Source: Verrucomicrobiaceae bacterium (GTDB lineage: Bacteria > Verrucomicrobiota > Verrucomicrobiia > Verrucomicrobiales > Verrucomicrobiaceae). Taken from it: a DNA stretch of 64,000 nucleotides. The stretch covers positions 1,798,001 through 1,862,000 of the forward strand of contig JABTUN010000001.1 in assembly GCA_015075365.1 (NCBI GenBank). The letters are read 5' to 3'. The notes under the pieces are model-generated. The model was not told the origin of the DNA, did not search any database, and was given only the letters and a program-made list of their open reading frames with translations. Position 1 is the stretch's first letter. Each line of letters begins with the position of its first letter. A program made the translations under genes and the position numbers. Shown piece after piece: positions 42,857 to 52,020 of this stretch.

Positions 42857-44464
42857 TCACCGCCGCCCGTGATTGAAATCGACGGGCTTCTTCACGGTCT
42901 TCGCGCCGAGGTTGTGCTCGATGGTGCTGCTCGTGCAGGTGGGATCGACGACGATGGTGGCGGGCTTGTTTGAGAAGGTGTTGCCGGTGAAGACGAGGTC
43001 GTGGCCGTTCGGGGCGAAGGTGACGGCTTCCTCAGGGCAGTGGTCGCCGAGGTGGAAGATGTTGTCCTTCACGATGATGGGGCCGTAGGTGGCGCCGGGT
43101 TCATAGAGCGTAAAGTAGAGCTCGGGGAACTGGCCGGGCTTCGCGGTCTGGAAGGCGATGCGGCCGAGGCGCGGATCGGGATCGTTCTTCGTGGTGTTGT
43201 TGATGAAGACATTGCCGGTCATGATGAAGTTCACGGGCTGGTTGATCCACGCGCCGCGACCGCCGCCGCGGAAGGTGTTGCCGGTCATGGTGACGTCCGT
43301 GCAGCTTTTCTCGACGCTGATGACGCGGCTGCCGTTCGTGCCATCGACGAGATTGCCGGTGATGGTGGCGTTCTGGCAGAACTCGGCCAAAAAGAACGCG
43401 CCCATGCGGCTGCCGAGGATGTGGTTGTTCGCGAAGACGATGTTTCGGCAGCGCTGGATGTGCATCGTGTCGCCAATCGCACTGAGCTGGCAGCCGGTGA
43501 CACGCACATCGCGTGCGCCGACGATGTCGAAGGCTCCTTTGCCGGGTCCGCTGCCGGTGGGAGCATAGGCGGAAAGGTAGGTGGCGCTGATGTTGTGGGC
43601 GACCTGGCCGCTGCCGTCGCCCTCGAAGCGAATCGGGGCTCCACCGGGCTTGTCGGCGATCTTGATGAAATCGGGCGCGGACTCGATCACGAAGTATTGG
43701 CGGCCTTTGACGATGTTTTTCGGCAAATCGGCTCCGAGGAAGGTCAGCGCGTCTTTGGGCTCATCTGAGGCGCTGATGGCGATGGGGCGCTTCGTGTTGT
43801 CGAGACGCACGCGATCGCCATCGAACGAAACGTCGCGCATCAAGTCGGTGCGGAAGTATTTTTTGGCCCGCTCGACCTCCCAGGGCTCGTAGGCCTCGGG
43901 GAAGGTCACAATCTGCCACAGGTAGCCGTAGTCCCACATGAATTTCCCGCTGCGCACCAGCGTGCAGCTTTCGATGGCGACACGTTCCGCGTAGTGCTCG
44001 ACCTCGCTCTTCTTGCCGTATTTGCCATGCACGCCAATTACTGCCGCAGCCATGTCATTGGCTTTCACATCGCGGAAAAGCAGGTCGTGTGTGCCGCCTG
44101 CGAGGGTGGTGGTGATCTCAATGCCCTTCGTGTTCACATTGGGTTCCCAGGGGTTGTTCTTCTTCACCGGATCAAACACATGGCCGATGAACTCGCCGCC
44201 ATGCCACGCAAAGTGCGCGATGTTTTGCCCGGCAAAAAGCACCACGCGAGCCTGATCCGGCAGCTTCTCGGGCAGAATGAAACGAGCGCCACGCGCCATG
44301 ACGGTCGTGTTGGAGCGCAGCGGGATAGGCTTCGAGCCATCGAGGTGGTAATCACCGGCCGGAATGGTCACGACACCGTCTTGGGCAAGCAGCGCGGCGA
44401 GCTTGGCGCTGTCATCGGCGAGCGTGGCGGTGGAAAGGAGGGCAAGGCACGAAAGCAGCTTCAT
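42857..44464 (-). CDS. secreted right-handed parallel beta-helix protein
   Basis: A 535-residue protein with a signal peptide (MKLLSCLALLSTATLADDSA). A pectate-lyase-type parallel beta-helix follows, built from repeated Asn/Gly-rich coils (TITGNLVDGTNGSRVISVEK, VTMTGNTFRGGGRGAWIN, FIMTGNVFINNTTKNDPDPR). The N-terminus has the linker VVTIPAGDYHLDGSKPIPLR, typical of polysaccharide lyase or hydrolase modules. No catalytic residues are certain. The 3' end (VVDPTCTSSTIEHNLGAKTV) is duplicated in the chimeric pseudogene at 39952. The ATG at 44464 gives the signal peptide. Confidence 0.85.
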   Translation of the reverse strand: MKLLSCLALLSTATLADDSAKLAALLAQDGVVTIPAGDYHLDGSKPIPLRSNTTVMARGARFILPEKLPDQARVVLFAGQNIAHFAWHGGEFIGHVFDPVKKNNPWEPNVNTKGIEITTTLAGGTHDLLFRDVKANDMAAAVIGVHGKYGKKSEVEHYAERVAIESCTLVRSGKFMWDYGYLWQIVTFPEAYEPWEVERAKKYFRTDLMRDVSFDGDRVRLDNTKRPIAISASDEPKDALTFLGADLPKNIVKGRQYFVIESAPDFIKIADKPGGAPIRFEGDGSGQVAHNISATYLSAYAPTGSGPGKGAFDIVGARDVRVTGCQLSAIGDTMHIQRCRNIVFANNHILGSRMGAFFLAEFCQNATITGNLVDGTNGSRVISVEKSCTDVTMTGNTFRGGGRGAWINQPVNFIMTGNVFINNTTKNDPDPRLGRIAFQTAKPGQFPELYFTLYEPGATYGPIIVKDNIFHLGDHCPEEAVTFAPNGHDLVFTGNTFSNKPATIVVDPTCTSSTIEHNLGAKTVKKPVDFNHGRR

Positions 44465-44586
44465 GGCATGAAGATAACGAAGTCCATGCGGCCAGCACCA
44501 CGACAAAGTCTGTGTGAAAGGCGACGAACGTCGTGTGGAGGGCCGGGGGCTTGCCCAGGGTCCGGCAGCCGTGGTAATATCGGCTC

Positions 44587-45201
44587 ATGAAAACGAATAA
44601 TCGCCGCTCACCCGGTGCCTTCACCCTCATGGAGGTGATGATCGTGATCGCGATCATCCTGCTGCTGGCCGCCTTGCTGCTCAACATCGGCCATCCACAG
44701 GTCGGGACCAAACGGGCGCTGACCACCACCAGCCTGAAGGCCATCGAGGGCGCGCTGGAGAGCTACCACGCCAAGTTTGGCGAATACCCCGAGCCCGCCG
44801 ACCCCGATGAGATGGCAGAGATCATGCCGGGGAAGCGGTACCGCATCGGCGGGGCGAAATGCCTCTACCAGGCACTCACCGGCGACGGCCAGGACGCCAT
44901 CCGCGGAAGCGGTGGAGATCGAACGGCGTCCGACGGACAGGTGGATGACGGCGAGAGTCTGAACCGTGTCTTCAAGGACATGCCACCAGCCATGTGGCGG
45001 AAGGCCGGCGGCAGTTACATCCTTGTGGACGGCTTTGGCAGGCCGTTTCAATACACCCCGGCCACTGGCGGGTCGGATGGAACGATCAACACGGGCTACG
45101 ACCTGTGGTCCTTCGCGGAGGACGAGACGGATTTGACGGCGGAGTCCACCGACACGCGGGGCAACGCGGCTTTGGGTGCCAAATGGATCAAAAACTGGTG
45201 A
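44587..45201 (+). CDS. type IV pilin-like/type II secretion pseudopilin (GspG-like)
   Basis: A 204-residue protein with a class III signal: a basic leader (MKTNNRRSPGA), then FTLMEVMIVIAIILLLAALLL, where Glu16 is at +5 if cleavage is after Ala11. The following ALESYHAKFGEYPEP and the Gly/Asp-rich C-terminal part (DLWSFAEDETDLTAESTDT) resemble GspG-type pseudopilins. No other secretion genes are nearby, so it is an orphan copy, as often seen in Verrucomicrobiota and Planctomycetes. Confidence 0.88.
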   Translation: MKTNNRRSPGAFTLMEVMIVIAIILLLAALLLNIGHPQVGTKRALTTTSLKAIEGALESYHAKFGEYPEPADPDEMAEIMPGKRYRIGGAKCLYQALTGDGQDAIRGSGGDRTASDGQVDDGESLNRVFKDMPPAMWRKAGGSYILVDGFGRPFQYTPATGGSDGTINTGYDLWSFAEDETDLTAESTDTRGNAALGAKWIKNW

Positions 45202-45216
45202 ACCCGCCCCTGTCGG

Positions 45217-45894
45217 TCACTTCGCCACGCCATTGAGGCTGAAGTCGTCGTACTCCACATCCACCGGGTTCGTGGTGAGGCTGACGAGCGACTTGGTGTC
45301 ATGGGCGATGCCGGGGGACTGGAAGGAGCCGACCTCCTTGCCGTCGATGCTTACGCGCAGGGTGTCTCCCTGGGTCTGCACGACGAGTGTGTGCCAGTCC
45401 TGGAGGCTCACCTTCGCGGGGAAACGCTTTTGCTTCGAGGCGAGCAGCTTTTTCTCGTCCTCGGTGAGCTGGCCGGCCTTTTTGCGCTCGTAGAGGCCGC
45501 CTTCGAGGTTGAAGCCGCCGGTCTTCGCATCAGCGATGTTCACGCCGGCGGGGGAGATCGTGGCCTGGCAGATATGGCCGGCATGGGAACCCTTGTAGCC
45601 CTTGTCGTCGAACCACACGTTGAAGCTCTTCGCTTTTTCGCTGACGAAGCGGAACTTCACACTCACCTGGAGATCCTTCTCCCCTTCGAATTTGATGTTA
45701 TCGACCGCGCTGTGGTCGGAGGTGGGCGCGGTGATGCCGACGAGCACACCGCCTTTCACCATGCTGGAGCTCTTGTAGTGCCCCCAGCGCGGCCCGAAGC
45801 CGTCCTTTGAGAAATCATCGGCGAAAATAACGCGAGGATACTCGCCGGCGAGGGCGGCGACGGACAGCAGGGCGAGGCAGAGGAGGTATTTCAT
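45217..45894 (-). CDS. secreted jelly-roll domain protein (DUF1080-like)
   Basis: A 225-residue protein with a signal peptide (MKYLLCLALLSVAALAGEYP) and a concanavalin-like fold: RVIFADDFSKDGFGPRWGHYK, DLQVSVKFRFVSEKAKSFNV, HTLVVQTQGDTLRVSIDGKE and SLVSLTTNPVDVEYDDFSLN. It resembles the DUF1080/LamG class that binds or hydrolyses sugars. Residue-level catalysis is not identified. It converges on the pseudopilin gene. Confidence 0.8.
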   Translation of the reverse strand: MKYLLCLALLSVAALAGEYPRVIFADDFSKDGFGPRWGHYKSSSMVKGGVLVGITAPTSDHSAVDNIKFEGEKDLQVSVKFRFVSEKAKSFNVWFDDKGYKGSHAGHICQATISPAGVNIADAKTGGFNLEGGLYERKKAGQLTEDEKKLLASKQKRFPAKVSLQDWHTLVVQTQGDTLRVSIDGKEVGSFQSPGIAHDTKSLVSLTTNPVDVEYDDFSLNGVAK

Positions 45895-45942
45895 GGGGCG
45901 GAGAGAACGTCTCCGCCCCGCGCACCTTGCGCCCGGGTTGGA

Positions 45943-46467
45943 TCAACCGGCGGTCGTCTGGCCTTGGATTCGGGAGATCATCTCCCGCACATGCGAGGCC
46001 TTGTAGGCGCGTGGTTTCAGCACGGCCAGGCTTTTGGCCGGGGAGCCCCAGCGCAGGACGCGGATGTTCACCTTGCGCGTGCCCCAGCGGTTCATGAGGC
46101 TGGCGGTGGGCTGGTAGAGGTCGATCGTGCGGGTGCCCACGAGCGCGCTGCCGTAGTCGTCCACCACATAGACCGAGGGATCACCCTGGATCTGGAAAAC
46201 GGTGCCCAGGGGGTAGATCGACCAGTCGGCGGCGGCGCTGCGGATCTGCCCGGCGCGCAGCGGCGTTCCGACGGCGCTGCGGGCGCCGTATTGGATGTGG
46301 TCGGCCTCGGAATGGGTGTAGGCCGTGGTTCTGACACCTGTGATGACCTGTCCGGCTGTGCGGAGCGGTGCGGGGGCGGGTTGCGAGGTCTGGGCTGGAG
46401 GCTGGAGCTTTCCAACGAGGCTGCTGGCGCACACGAACGCGACGCAGAGGGAGGGGGCGAGGATCAA
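45943..46467 (-). CDS. secreted 3D domain protein (RlpA/MltA-like lytic factor)
   Basis: A 174-residue protein with a hydrophobic signal and a C-terminal 3D domain (about residues 40-155): VRTTAYTHSEADHIQYGARSA, the three-Asp region VYVVDDYGSALVGTRTIDLY, and VNIRVLRWGSPAKSL. These domains bind or cleave peptidoglycan. Translation would start at TTG 46467; no ATG gives a better N-terminus, so the start is uncertain. The gap to folC (46468-46750) shows only a short GC hairpin and nothing else recognisable. Confidence 0.8.
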   Translation of the reverse strand: MILAPSLCVAFVCASSLVGKLQPPAQTSQPAPAPLRTAGQVITGVRTTAYTHSEADHIQYGARSAVGTPLRAGQIRSAAADWSIYPLGTVFQIQGDPSVYVVDDYGSALVGTRTIDLYQPTASLMNRWGTRKVNIRVLRWGSPAKSLAVLKPRAYKASHVREMISRIQGQTTAG

Positions 46468-46750
46468 AACGAGGGTGGGGTTGTTTAGGTCACGCCTCGC
46501 CAGGCGGGTTGGGGGGTGCCCGGCGAAGGGGCCGCGATGGTGTCGAGTTCACCTCCCCTGTCAAACCGGGGTTTTGGAAGCGCCAGCGGGCACCGGACCC
46601 ATTCCGGAACCCCTGAGCGCAGATTTTTGTGCCAGAAGGGCTCTTGGAGGCCAAATCCTGCTCCGGGGTGATGAAACCCGATCTTGGATGGGCGGACCCG
46701 CCATTGCCTGTCGCATCTGGGACACGAGGGAGGCAAAAAATGTGGGGAAA

Positions 46751-47959
46751 TCACTGCCGGCTGGGCTGATACCCGCCCTGACCGGCCCGTGCGAGGACCT
46801 CTCCAGCCAGGTAGAGCGAGCCGGTGATGAGCGCAGGCGAGCAGTCACGAATGGCTTCGAGCGCCTCCGTGAGGCTGGCATGGGTGTGGATGGCTGCTGT
46901 GCCCGGGGCGGCACCGCGCAGGCAGTGCCCCAACCAATCCGCGCTCAACGACCGAGGCGAGTCGAAGCGCGTGAGGTGCCAGGTGCCGACGATGGGCGCG
47001 AGTTCGCGAAACACTGCCGCGATGTTCTTTCCCTCCACCGCGCCGAACACCACGGTCGCCCGCTGTCCGGGAAAATGTTCCCGCCAGGCTGCGGCGAGCG
47101 CCCGTGCCGAGTCCACATTGTGCGCGCCATCGAGGATGAGCCCCGGCCGGAGCTGTTGAAATCGTGCCGGCCACTCCACCTGGCGCAGCCCGCGCTCCAG
47201 TATCTCCGCTGGCAGGTGGAGGCCGGCGGCCTCCAGGGCGGCGAGCGCCAGGGCGGCATTCCACTGCTGATGGGGGCCTGCGAGACCGAGCGGAAGTTCA
47301 CACGGGCGGTCGATGACAATCAGGGGCGCGTTTTGTTTTCCTGCTGCCAGCCGGATCACCTGCAGGACCTCCTCCACCTGAGTCTGCGTGATCACCGGCA
47401 CGCCGGGCTTGATGATGCCGGCCTTTTCCGCGGCGATTTTCTCCAGCGTGCCGCCTAGAAACTGCATGTGATCCAGGCCGATGGGGGTGATGACGCTGGC
47501 GGCGGGCATGATGGCATTGGTCGCGTCCAGCCGGCCTCCCATGCCGGTTTCCAGCACCACCCACTCCACCTCGCGCCTGGCAAACCAGTCCAGCGCCAGC
47601 ACAAAGGTGATCTCGAAAAAGGTCGGGTGAGGATCCCAGCCCTGCACCTGCGCGCGGATGCGCGTGATGCCCGCCTCGATCTCTTGCTCCGAGATCAGGC
47701 GCTCTGTGTCGCGGATGCGCTCTCCGAAGTGGATGAGATGTGGCGAGGTGAACAGTCCGGCCGTGCGCCCCGCCTGACGGAGAATGGCGTGCATGAATGC
47801 GCAGGTTGAGCCTTTGCCATTTGTCCCGGCCACATGGATGAACTTCTGCCCTGTGCGCGGCAAGCCCAGCTCACGGAGCATCCGGTTTACGTTTCCCAAG
47901 CCCAGCTTGATGCCAAAAAGCTGGGTTCCGTAGAGCCATTCGAGCGCGGAGGTGGGCAT
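46751..47959 (-). CDS. folC: bifunctional folylpolyglutamate synthase/dihydrofolate synthase
   Basis: A 402-residue Mur-ligase-family enzyme that joins glutamate to dihydropteroate and to folates, in the cytoplasm. The ATP-binding loop is GTNGKGS (45-51). Other signatures are LFTSPHLIHFGERI, VLETGMGGRLDATNAIMPAAS and LILDGAHNVDSARALAAAWR. The start at ATG 47959 aligns with the family N-terminus (MPTSALEWLYGTQLFGIKLG). The frame upstream is open to 48091 but has the wrong composition. It is divergent from the methyltransferase gene. Confidence 0.95.
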   Translation of the reverse strand: MPTSALEWLYGTQLFGIKLGLGNVNRMLRELGLPRTGQKFIHVAGTNGKGSTCAFMHAILRQAGRTAGLFTSPHLIHFGERIRDTERLISEQEIEAGITRIRAQVQGWDPHPTFFEITFVLALDWFARREVEWVVLETGMGGRLDATNAIMPAASVITPIGLDHMQFLGGTLEKIAAEKAGIIKPGVPVITQTQVEEVLQVIRLAAGKQNAPLIVIDRPCELPLGLAGPHQQWNAALALAALEAAGLHLPAEILERGLRQVEWPARFQQLRPGLILDGAHNVDSARALAAAWREHFPGQRATVVFGAVEGKNIAAVFRELAPIVGTWHLTRFDSPRSLSADWLGHCLRGAAPGTAAIHTHASLTEALEAIRDCSPALITGSLYLAGEVLARAGQGGYQPSRQ

Positions 47960-48076
47960 GGGCGGTGGTGTGTCCTTTCCTGCGGGCTGGCGGTGCGCGG
48001 TCAAGCGCCGTTTCCGTCGAATCCAGCGCGGAAGCCGCCTTGATCCGCCGCCATCGCGATGCACGGATGCAGGTGC

Positions 48077-48922
48077 ATGGAGGAAAATCAACCCACGACC
48101 CAGCCCGATGATGCTTATGAACTGCTCGACAGCGGCGGAGGCCGCGTGCTGGAGCGGCTCGGCACTGTGACGGGTGTCCGGTCACATCCCCAGGCGTGGT
48201 GGCGTCGGCGGCTCGGCGGCGCGGAGTGGAAAAAGGCGCTCGACTTGAAGCGTGATCTCCAGCAGCCGCTCAAGGTGCGGTTCGGGGCGCTCACCTTGCT
48301 CGTTGGCGGCGCGGGCGGCAGTTTGCGCGCGCTGGGTCCGGAACTGGCGGAGTCCTGGCAGCAGACCACCGCCGCCTGCATGGCGTTTACCACGAAGCAC
48401 CGCCGCCCGGCGCGCGTGCTGCATCTCTTTGGCGGCGCGGGCGGGCACACGCTGGCCGCGTCCTTGGGCGGAGCGGCGGTGGCCCATGTGGACGCCTCCG
48501 GGGAATCGCTTGCCCGCGCACGCGAAAACGCCGCCGCGCAACCCCAGGCCGGGCGGGACATCCGCTGGGTGCTTGATGACCCGGTGAAATTTGCCCAGCG
48601 GGAGCGCACGCAGAGCCAGCGCCACGATTTGATCATCCTCGATCCGCCCACCGCACCTAGGGACGGGAAACGCGGCTTCGACCTGGAGCGGGACCTGCCC
48701 CCGTTGCTGGGCACGGTCAGCGCGCTTCTTTCGGACACCGCTTGCGGCGTCATGCTGGTCTGCCGGCAGCCTGGAGTCTCCCCCACCGCCCTGTTGCACC
48801 TCATGCGGCATGATCTGAGCATCTTTGGCGGCCGCTTTGAGCATGGGGAACTCCTGCTCGGCGGTGCCGCGCACCCTTCCGCAGTGCCCTGCGGTGCCTT
48901 CTGTCACTGGTGGAAGGCCTGA
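48077..48922 (+). CDS. class I SAM-dependent methyltransferase (RlmI-like)
   Basis: A 281-residue methyltransferase with the SAM-binding motif VLHLFGGAGGHTLAASLGGA, then AVAHVDASGESLARARENAA, and motif IV DLIILDPPTAPRDG (DPP). The N-terminal half (AWWRRRLGGAEWKKALDLKR) matches the RlmI/PUA-less rRNA methyltransferase subgroup, so 23S rRNA cytosine methylation is likely but not certain. The ATG at 48077 fits better than an upstream one six codons before, as it leaves GCAGGTGC as a weak ribosome binding site. Confidence 0.85.
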   Translation: MEENQPTTQPDDAYELLDSGGGRVLERLGTVTGVRSHPQAWWRRRLGGAEWKKALDLKRDLQQPLKVRFGALTLLVGGAGGSLRALGPELAESWQQTTAACMAFTTKHRRPARVLHLFGGAGGHTLAASLGGAAVAHVDASGESLARARENAAAQPQAGRDIRWVLDDPVKFAQRERTQSQRHDLIILDPPTAPRDGKRGFDLERDLPPLLGTVSALLSDTACGVMLVCRQPGVSPTALLHLMRHDLSIFGGRFEHGELLLGGAAHPSAVPCGAFCHWWKA

Positions 48923-49028
48923 AACCCGGAAAACACACCAGTAATCCATGCTCCGCGCGGCTTGGACTTCGTTGCGGGGCTGTTGGACATCGAATACACA
49001 CGGCGGGCGAAACCTCGTGCGCAAATCC

Positions 49029-50540
49029 TCATGCGCCCAGCGCCGCGCGGATGCGGCCCACCAGCTCGTTGTCCTTTTCGCCGGAGCCGCGGAAGTAAAA
49101 CACGCTGGCGGCCAGCAGCCGGTCACGCCACGGCTGGGCCAGGTGCTCGTAATCCTCCAGCACAGCGGAGCTGAACTTGTAGTCGTGCGAGTTCGTGCCT
49201 TTGAGGAAGATCAGACGGCGCGCGGCATCGGCGATGGGTTGCGCATTGTTTTGTCCCTGAAGATAGCCGAGCACCTTGCGTGCGGCGGTGAGGCGGTCTT
49301 TGCCGATGTCGGCGAAAATCTCCGCCACGGCCTCTTCGCCCTTCGCGTTCGGCGTGATCGGTTCGAGCGCGTCAATGTGGACGCCATTGTCGGCGCGGTC
49401 GCCGCGGTAGAGCGGGAGAAAGGCGGCGTTTTGCAGCAGCAGCAGGCGGCGCGTCTCATCGCTCTGCGTGTGATGCCACGCGTAGTGGATGGCGTTGGTG
49501 AAAGTCATCGCGTGCAGCGAGAGGATGCCTGGCGCCTGCATCAGCAGCTCGCCCGCGCCGTCAAAAAGCGCGTCAAACACGGATTGTGGCGCGATGCCCG
49601 CGTTCAGCTGTTTCAAGGCGGCCGCGCTGGTGTCGGCGGGCGCGCCGCCGCGCACGGCCTGCAGCAGTTCCTTGGTCGCTCCGGCATCGCGTTTGCCGTC
49701 CAGCCAGCCTTCGCGCACCTGCTTCACGATCTCCAGATTCTGACGGAAAGGGCGGTCGGCGGGCAGATCGGCTTTGGCAGGATTCTCCTTCGCGCCCGCG
49801 CGGTCGAGCAGCGCATACGCGAGCGAGCGCAGCACCGGCTCCGCGTGATGCCAGCCGATGACTTCGAGCGTGCGGAAACTGTTCGCCACATAGATTGCCT
49901 TGTGGCCGATGTCGCGAAAGTCGCGCATGCCGTAGCGGACGAAGATTTCAAACAGCTCGTTCGCACCCGCCGTGCGCACGAGGCCGGTGATGGCGGCATC
50001 GGCGGCGCTCTCATCCCAGTTGTCCATCGCCTCGATGAATGCCTGCCTCGCATGAGCGCTCGACGGCACCTTGGACTCGTCCACCGAACCCATGAGCCAG
50101 TTGCCCTCCTTCACATTCGCGGCCTGCGAGGATTTGAACTGGTCAATGGCCCAGAAGATCGGCAGCCAGCGCTCTGAGTCCGGGGAGGCGAGACTGGCGA
50201 GATGCGCGGAGTTCACCACCAACACCGCGTGAAATTTGAAGCCCACCGGACGCGGCTGCACGCTGCGGATGCCCGCCAGCATGAGCGCGGCGAGCACTTC
50301 ACGGTAGCTCAGCCCGCGCCGCAAACGCGAGGCAACCTCTTCCAGCACACGTTCACGCGGCGTGTCCTCCAGCAGTCGCACCAGCGGCTCGATCTCCGGA
50401 TGAAAACGCACCAGATGCGACGGCAACTTCGCCTCGGCGGCGGAGACAGACGGCAGCCGCCCGAGAAATCCAAGCTGGCCCAAGGCGGTGAGAGCGCCCG
50501 CGCCCGTGGCGGACGAGAGGAAGGAACGGCGGTGTGTCAT
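49029..50540 (-). CDS. secreted protein with twin-arginine-like signal, unknown function
   Basis: A 503-residue protein with an N-terminal RR motif and hydrophobic segment (MTHRRSFLSSATGAGALTAL). The mature part is helical, with patterns such as YREVLAALMLAGIRSVQPR, VVNSAHLASLASPDSERWLP, FRTLEVIGWHHAEPVLRSLA and LLMQAPGILSLHAMTFTNAI. Proteins of this composition are frequent in Planctomycetes and Verrucomicrobia and have no assigned role. The signal suggests export of a folded protein. No neighbour gives a clue. Confidence 0.72.
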   Translation of the reverse strand: MTHRRSFLSSATGAGALTALGQLGFLGRLPSVSAAEAKLPSHLVRFHPEIEPLVRLLEDTPRERVLEEVASRLRRGLSYREVLAALMLAGIRSVQPRPVGFKFHAVLVVNSAHLASLASPDSERWLPIFWAIDQFKSSQAANVKEGNWLMGSVDESKVPSSAHARQAFIEAMDNWDESAADAAITGLVRTAGANELFEIFVRYGMRDFRDIGHKAIYVANSFRTLEVIGWHHAEPVLRSLAYALLDRAGAKENPAKADLPADRPFRQNLEIVKQVREGWLDGKRDAGATKELLQAVRGGAPADTSAAALKQLNAGIAPQSVFDALFDGAGELLMQAPGILSLHAMTFTNAIHYAWHHTQSDETRRLLLLQNAAFLPLYRGDRADNGVHIDALEPITPNAKGEEAVAEIFADIGKDRLTAARKVLGYLQGQNNAQPIADAARRLIFLKGTNSHDYKFSSAVLEDYEHLAQPWRDRLLAASVFYFRGSGEKDNELVGRIRAALGA

Positions 50541-50704
50541 GGTGAAGTGCCTCCGGAGTTTGTTGCGCCCAGAATACCCGCCCCGCCGTGCGATGAACAG
50601 GGCAAAAACGGACCCGCTGCCGCAGTCGTGAATGAGCAGGACTCCACGGGCGGTGACAACACGTGCGACGCAGGATCGTTATCACCCGCATCACCCCTCC
50701 TGCC

Positions 50705-51889
50705 ATGCACACCACCATCCACAACGTCACCGCCATTCTGCCGGACAAACTGCTTCCTGACGCGCGGGTGGTCGTGCGCGGCGGACGCATCGCGGAGATC
50801 GGTCGGTCGTCGAAGCGCATGCCGAAGGATGCCGTGCTGGTGGACGGGCAGGGCGGTTACTTGTCGCCGGGTTTTGTCGATGTGCATGTGCATGGCGGCG
50901 GGGGCGGCGACTTCATGGATGGCACGTCGGACGCGGCGCGCGTGGCCTGCCAGACGCACTTCCGGCATGGCACCACGACGATTTTCCCCACCACGACGAC
51001 GGGGACGCCGGAGGAGATTCATGCGATGATCCAGGCCTGCCAGGCAGTCGGCAAAGAAGCCTCCGCAGGCGGTCTGCCGCGCATTCCAGGAATTCATCTC
51101 TATGGGCCGTTCTTCGCGGCGGACAAGGTGGGCGCGCATCCGGCGGCAGGTCGTCGCAATCCCACGCCGGAGGAGTTTCGCGAGTATTTCAAAACCGGCT
51201 TCATCCGCATCGCCACCTGCGCGGCGGAGCTACCAGGAGCGGAGGCGTTTTATCAAATGGCGCGGAAGAACCGCTGCTTCATCACCTGCGGGCACTCAAA
51301 CGCGTCGTGGTCGGAGATGGACCGTGCCTTTCGTGCCGGCATGCGGCATGTGGACCATTTTTGGTGTGCCATGAGTGATGTGAGCTCCGTTCGCGGGCGG
51401 CTGGGCACGCCGATGCAGGGCAGCATGGAGGAATACGTGCTCTTTAATCAAGGCATGAGCACCGAGGTCATCGCGGACGGCCAGCATCTCGCGCCAGAGC
51501 TGTTGCTGTTCGCGCACCGCATGATCGGGCCAAAGCGGTTGTTTCTCGTGACGGACTCCAGCCGCGCGGTGGACATGCCCGTTGGCAGATACAAAATCGG
51601 CAACATTCACACCGGCAACGACATCACGCACGATGGCAAAGTCAGCCGCACCGCCACGGGCCTCGGCAGCAGCTCGGTGGGCATGGATCACATGGTGCGC
51701 ACGATGAAAGCCGCCACCGGTGCGCCGCTGTGGGAAGTGATCCGCATGGCCAGCCTCACCCCGGCGGAGCGCCTCGGCATCGACAAAGAAGTCGGCAGCC
51801 TCAAAGAAGGCAAGCTCGCGGACATGGTGCTGTTCAGCAAGACGCTGCGAGTTAAGAAGGTGTGGCTGGGCGACAACTCGCCGTTGTAA
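50705..51889 (+). CDS. nagA: N-acetylglucosamine-6-phosphate deacetylase
   Basis: A 394-residue amidohydrolase that removes acetate from N-acetylglucosamine-6-phosphate in amino-sugar use. Metal-site motifs are present: PGFVDVHVHGGGGGDFMDG (His61, His63), CFITCGHSNASWSEMDRAFR, VDHFWCAM, LVTDSSRAVDM with the catalytic Asp, and LTPAERLGIDKEVGSLKEGK. The start at ATG 50705 gives the correct N-terminus (MHTTIHNVTAILPDK). The stop codon lies in the left arm of the hairpin at 51887-51952, which could terminate transcription. Confidence 0.92.
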   Translation: MHTTIHNVTAILPDKLLPDARVVVRGGRIAEIGRSSKRMPKDAVLVDGQGGYLSPGFVDVHVHGGGGGDFMDGTSDAARVACQTHFRHGTTTIFPTTTTGTPEEIHAMIQACQAVGKEASAGGLPRIPGIHLYGPFFAADKVGAHPAAGRRNPTPEEFREYFKTGFIRIATCAAELPGAEAFYQMARKNRCFITCGHSNASWSEMDRAFRAGMRHVDHFWCAMSDVSSVRGRLGTPMQGSMEEYVLFNQGMSTEVIADGQHLAPELLLFAHRMIGPKRLFLVTDSSRAVDMPVGRYKIGNIHTGNDITHDGKVSRTATGLGSSSVGMDHMVRTMKAATGAPLWEVIRMASLTPAERLGIDKEVGSLKEGKLADMVLFSKTLRVKKVWLGDNSPL

Positions 51890-51952
51890 TCGGGCCATTC
51901 CTGGCCCGAAGCCGATGACTCGGGGCAGGAATGGCCCGATTACGGCCGTTAT
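51887..51952. terminator. 17-bp perfect inverted repeat downstream of nagA
   Basis: TAATCGGGCCATTCCTG (51887-51903) and its perfect complement (51936-51952) enclose a 32-base loop, and pairing continues for a few more bases with one mismatch. The left arm includes the nagA stop codon. No T-run follows, so it may be a dispersed hairpin element that doubles as a terminator. Confidence 0.7.
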
Positions 51953-52020
51953 TCCTCGTCTTCGTCGTCAATACCTACACACCGCGTGCCTAAATTTGTG
52001 ATCACGCTGGGATATGCCTC

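Noticed and set aside
46468..46750. A small RNA or riboswitch before the 3D-domain gene
   Set aside because: Only one short GC hairpin is visible. No conserved aptamer pattern was recognised.
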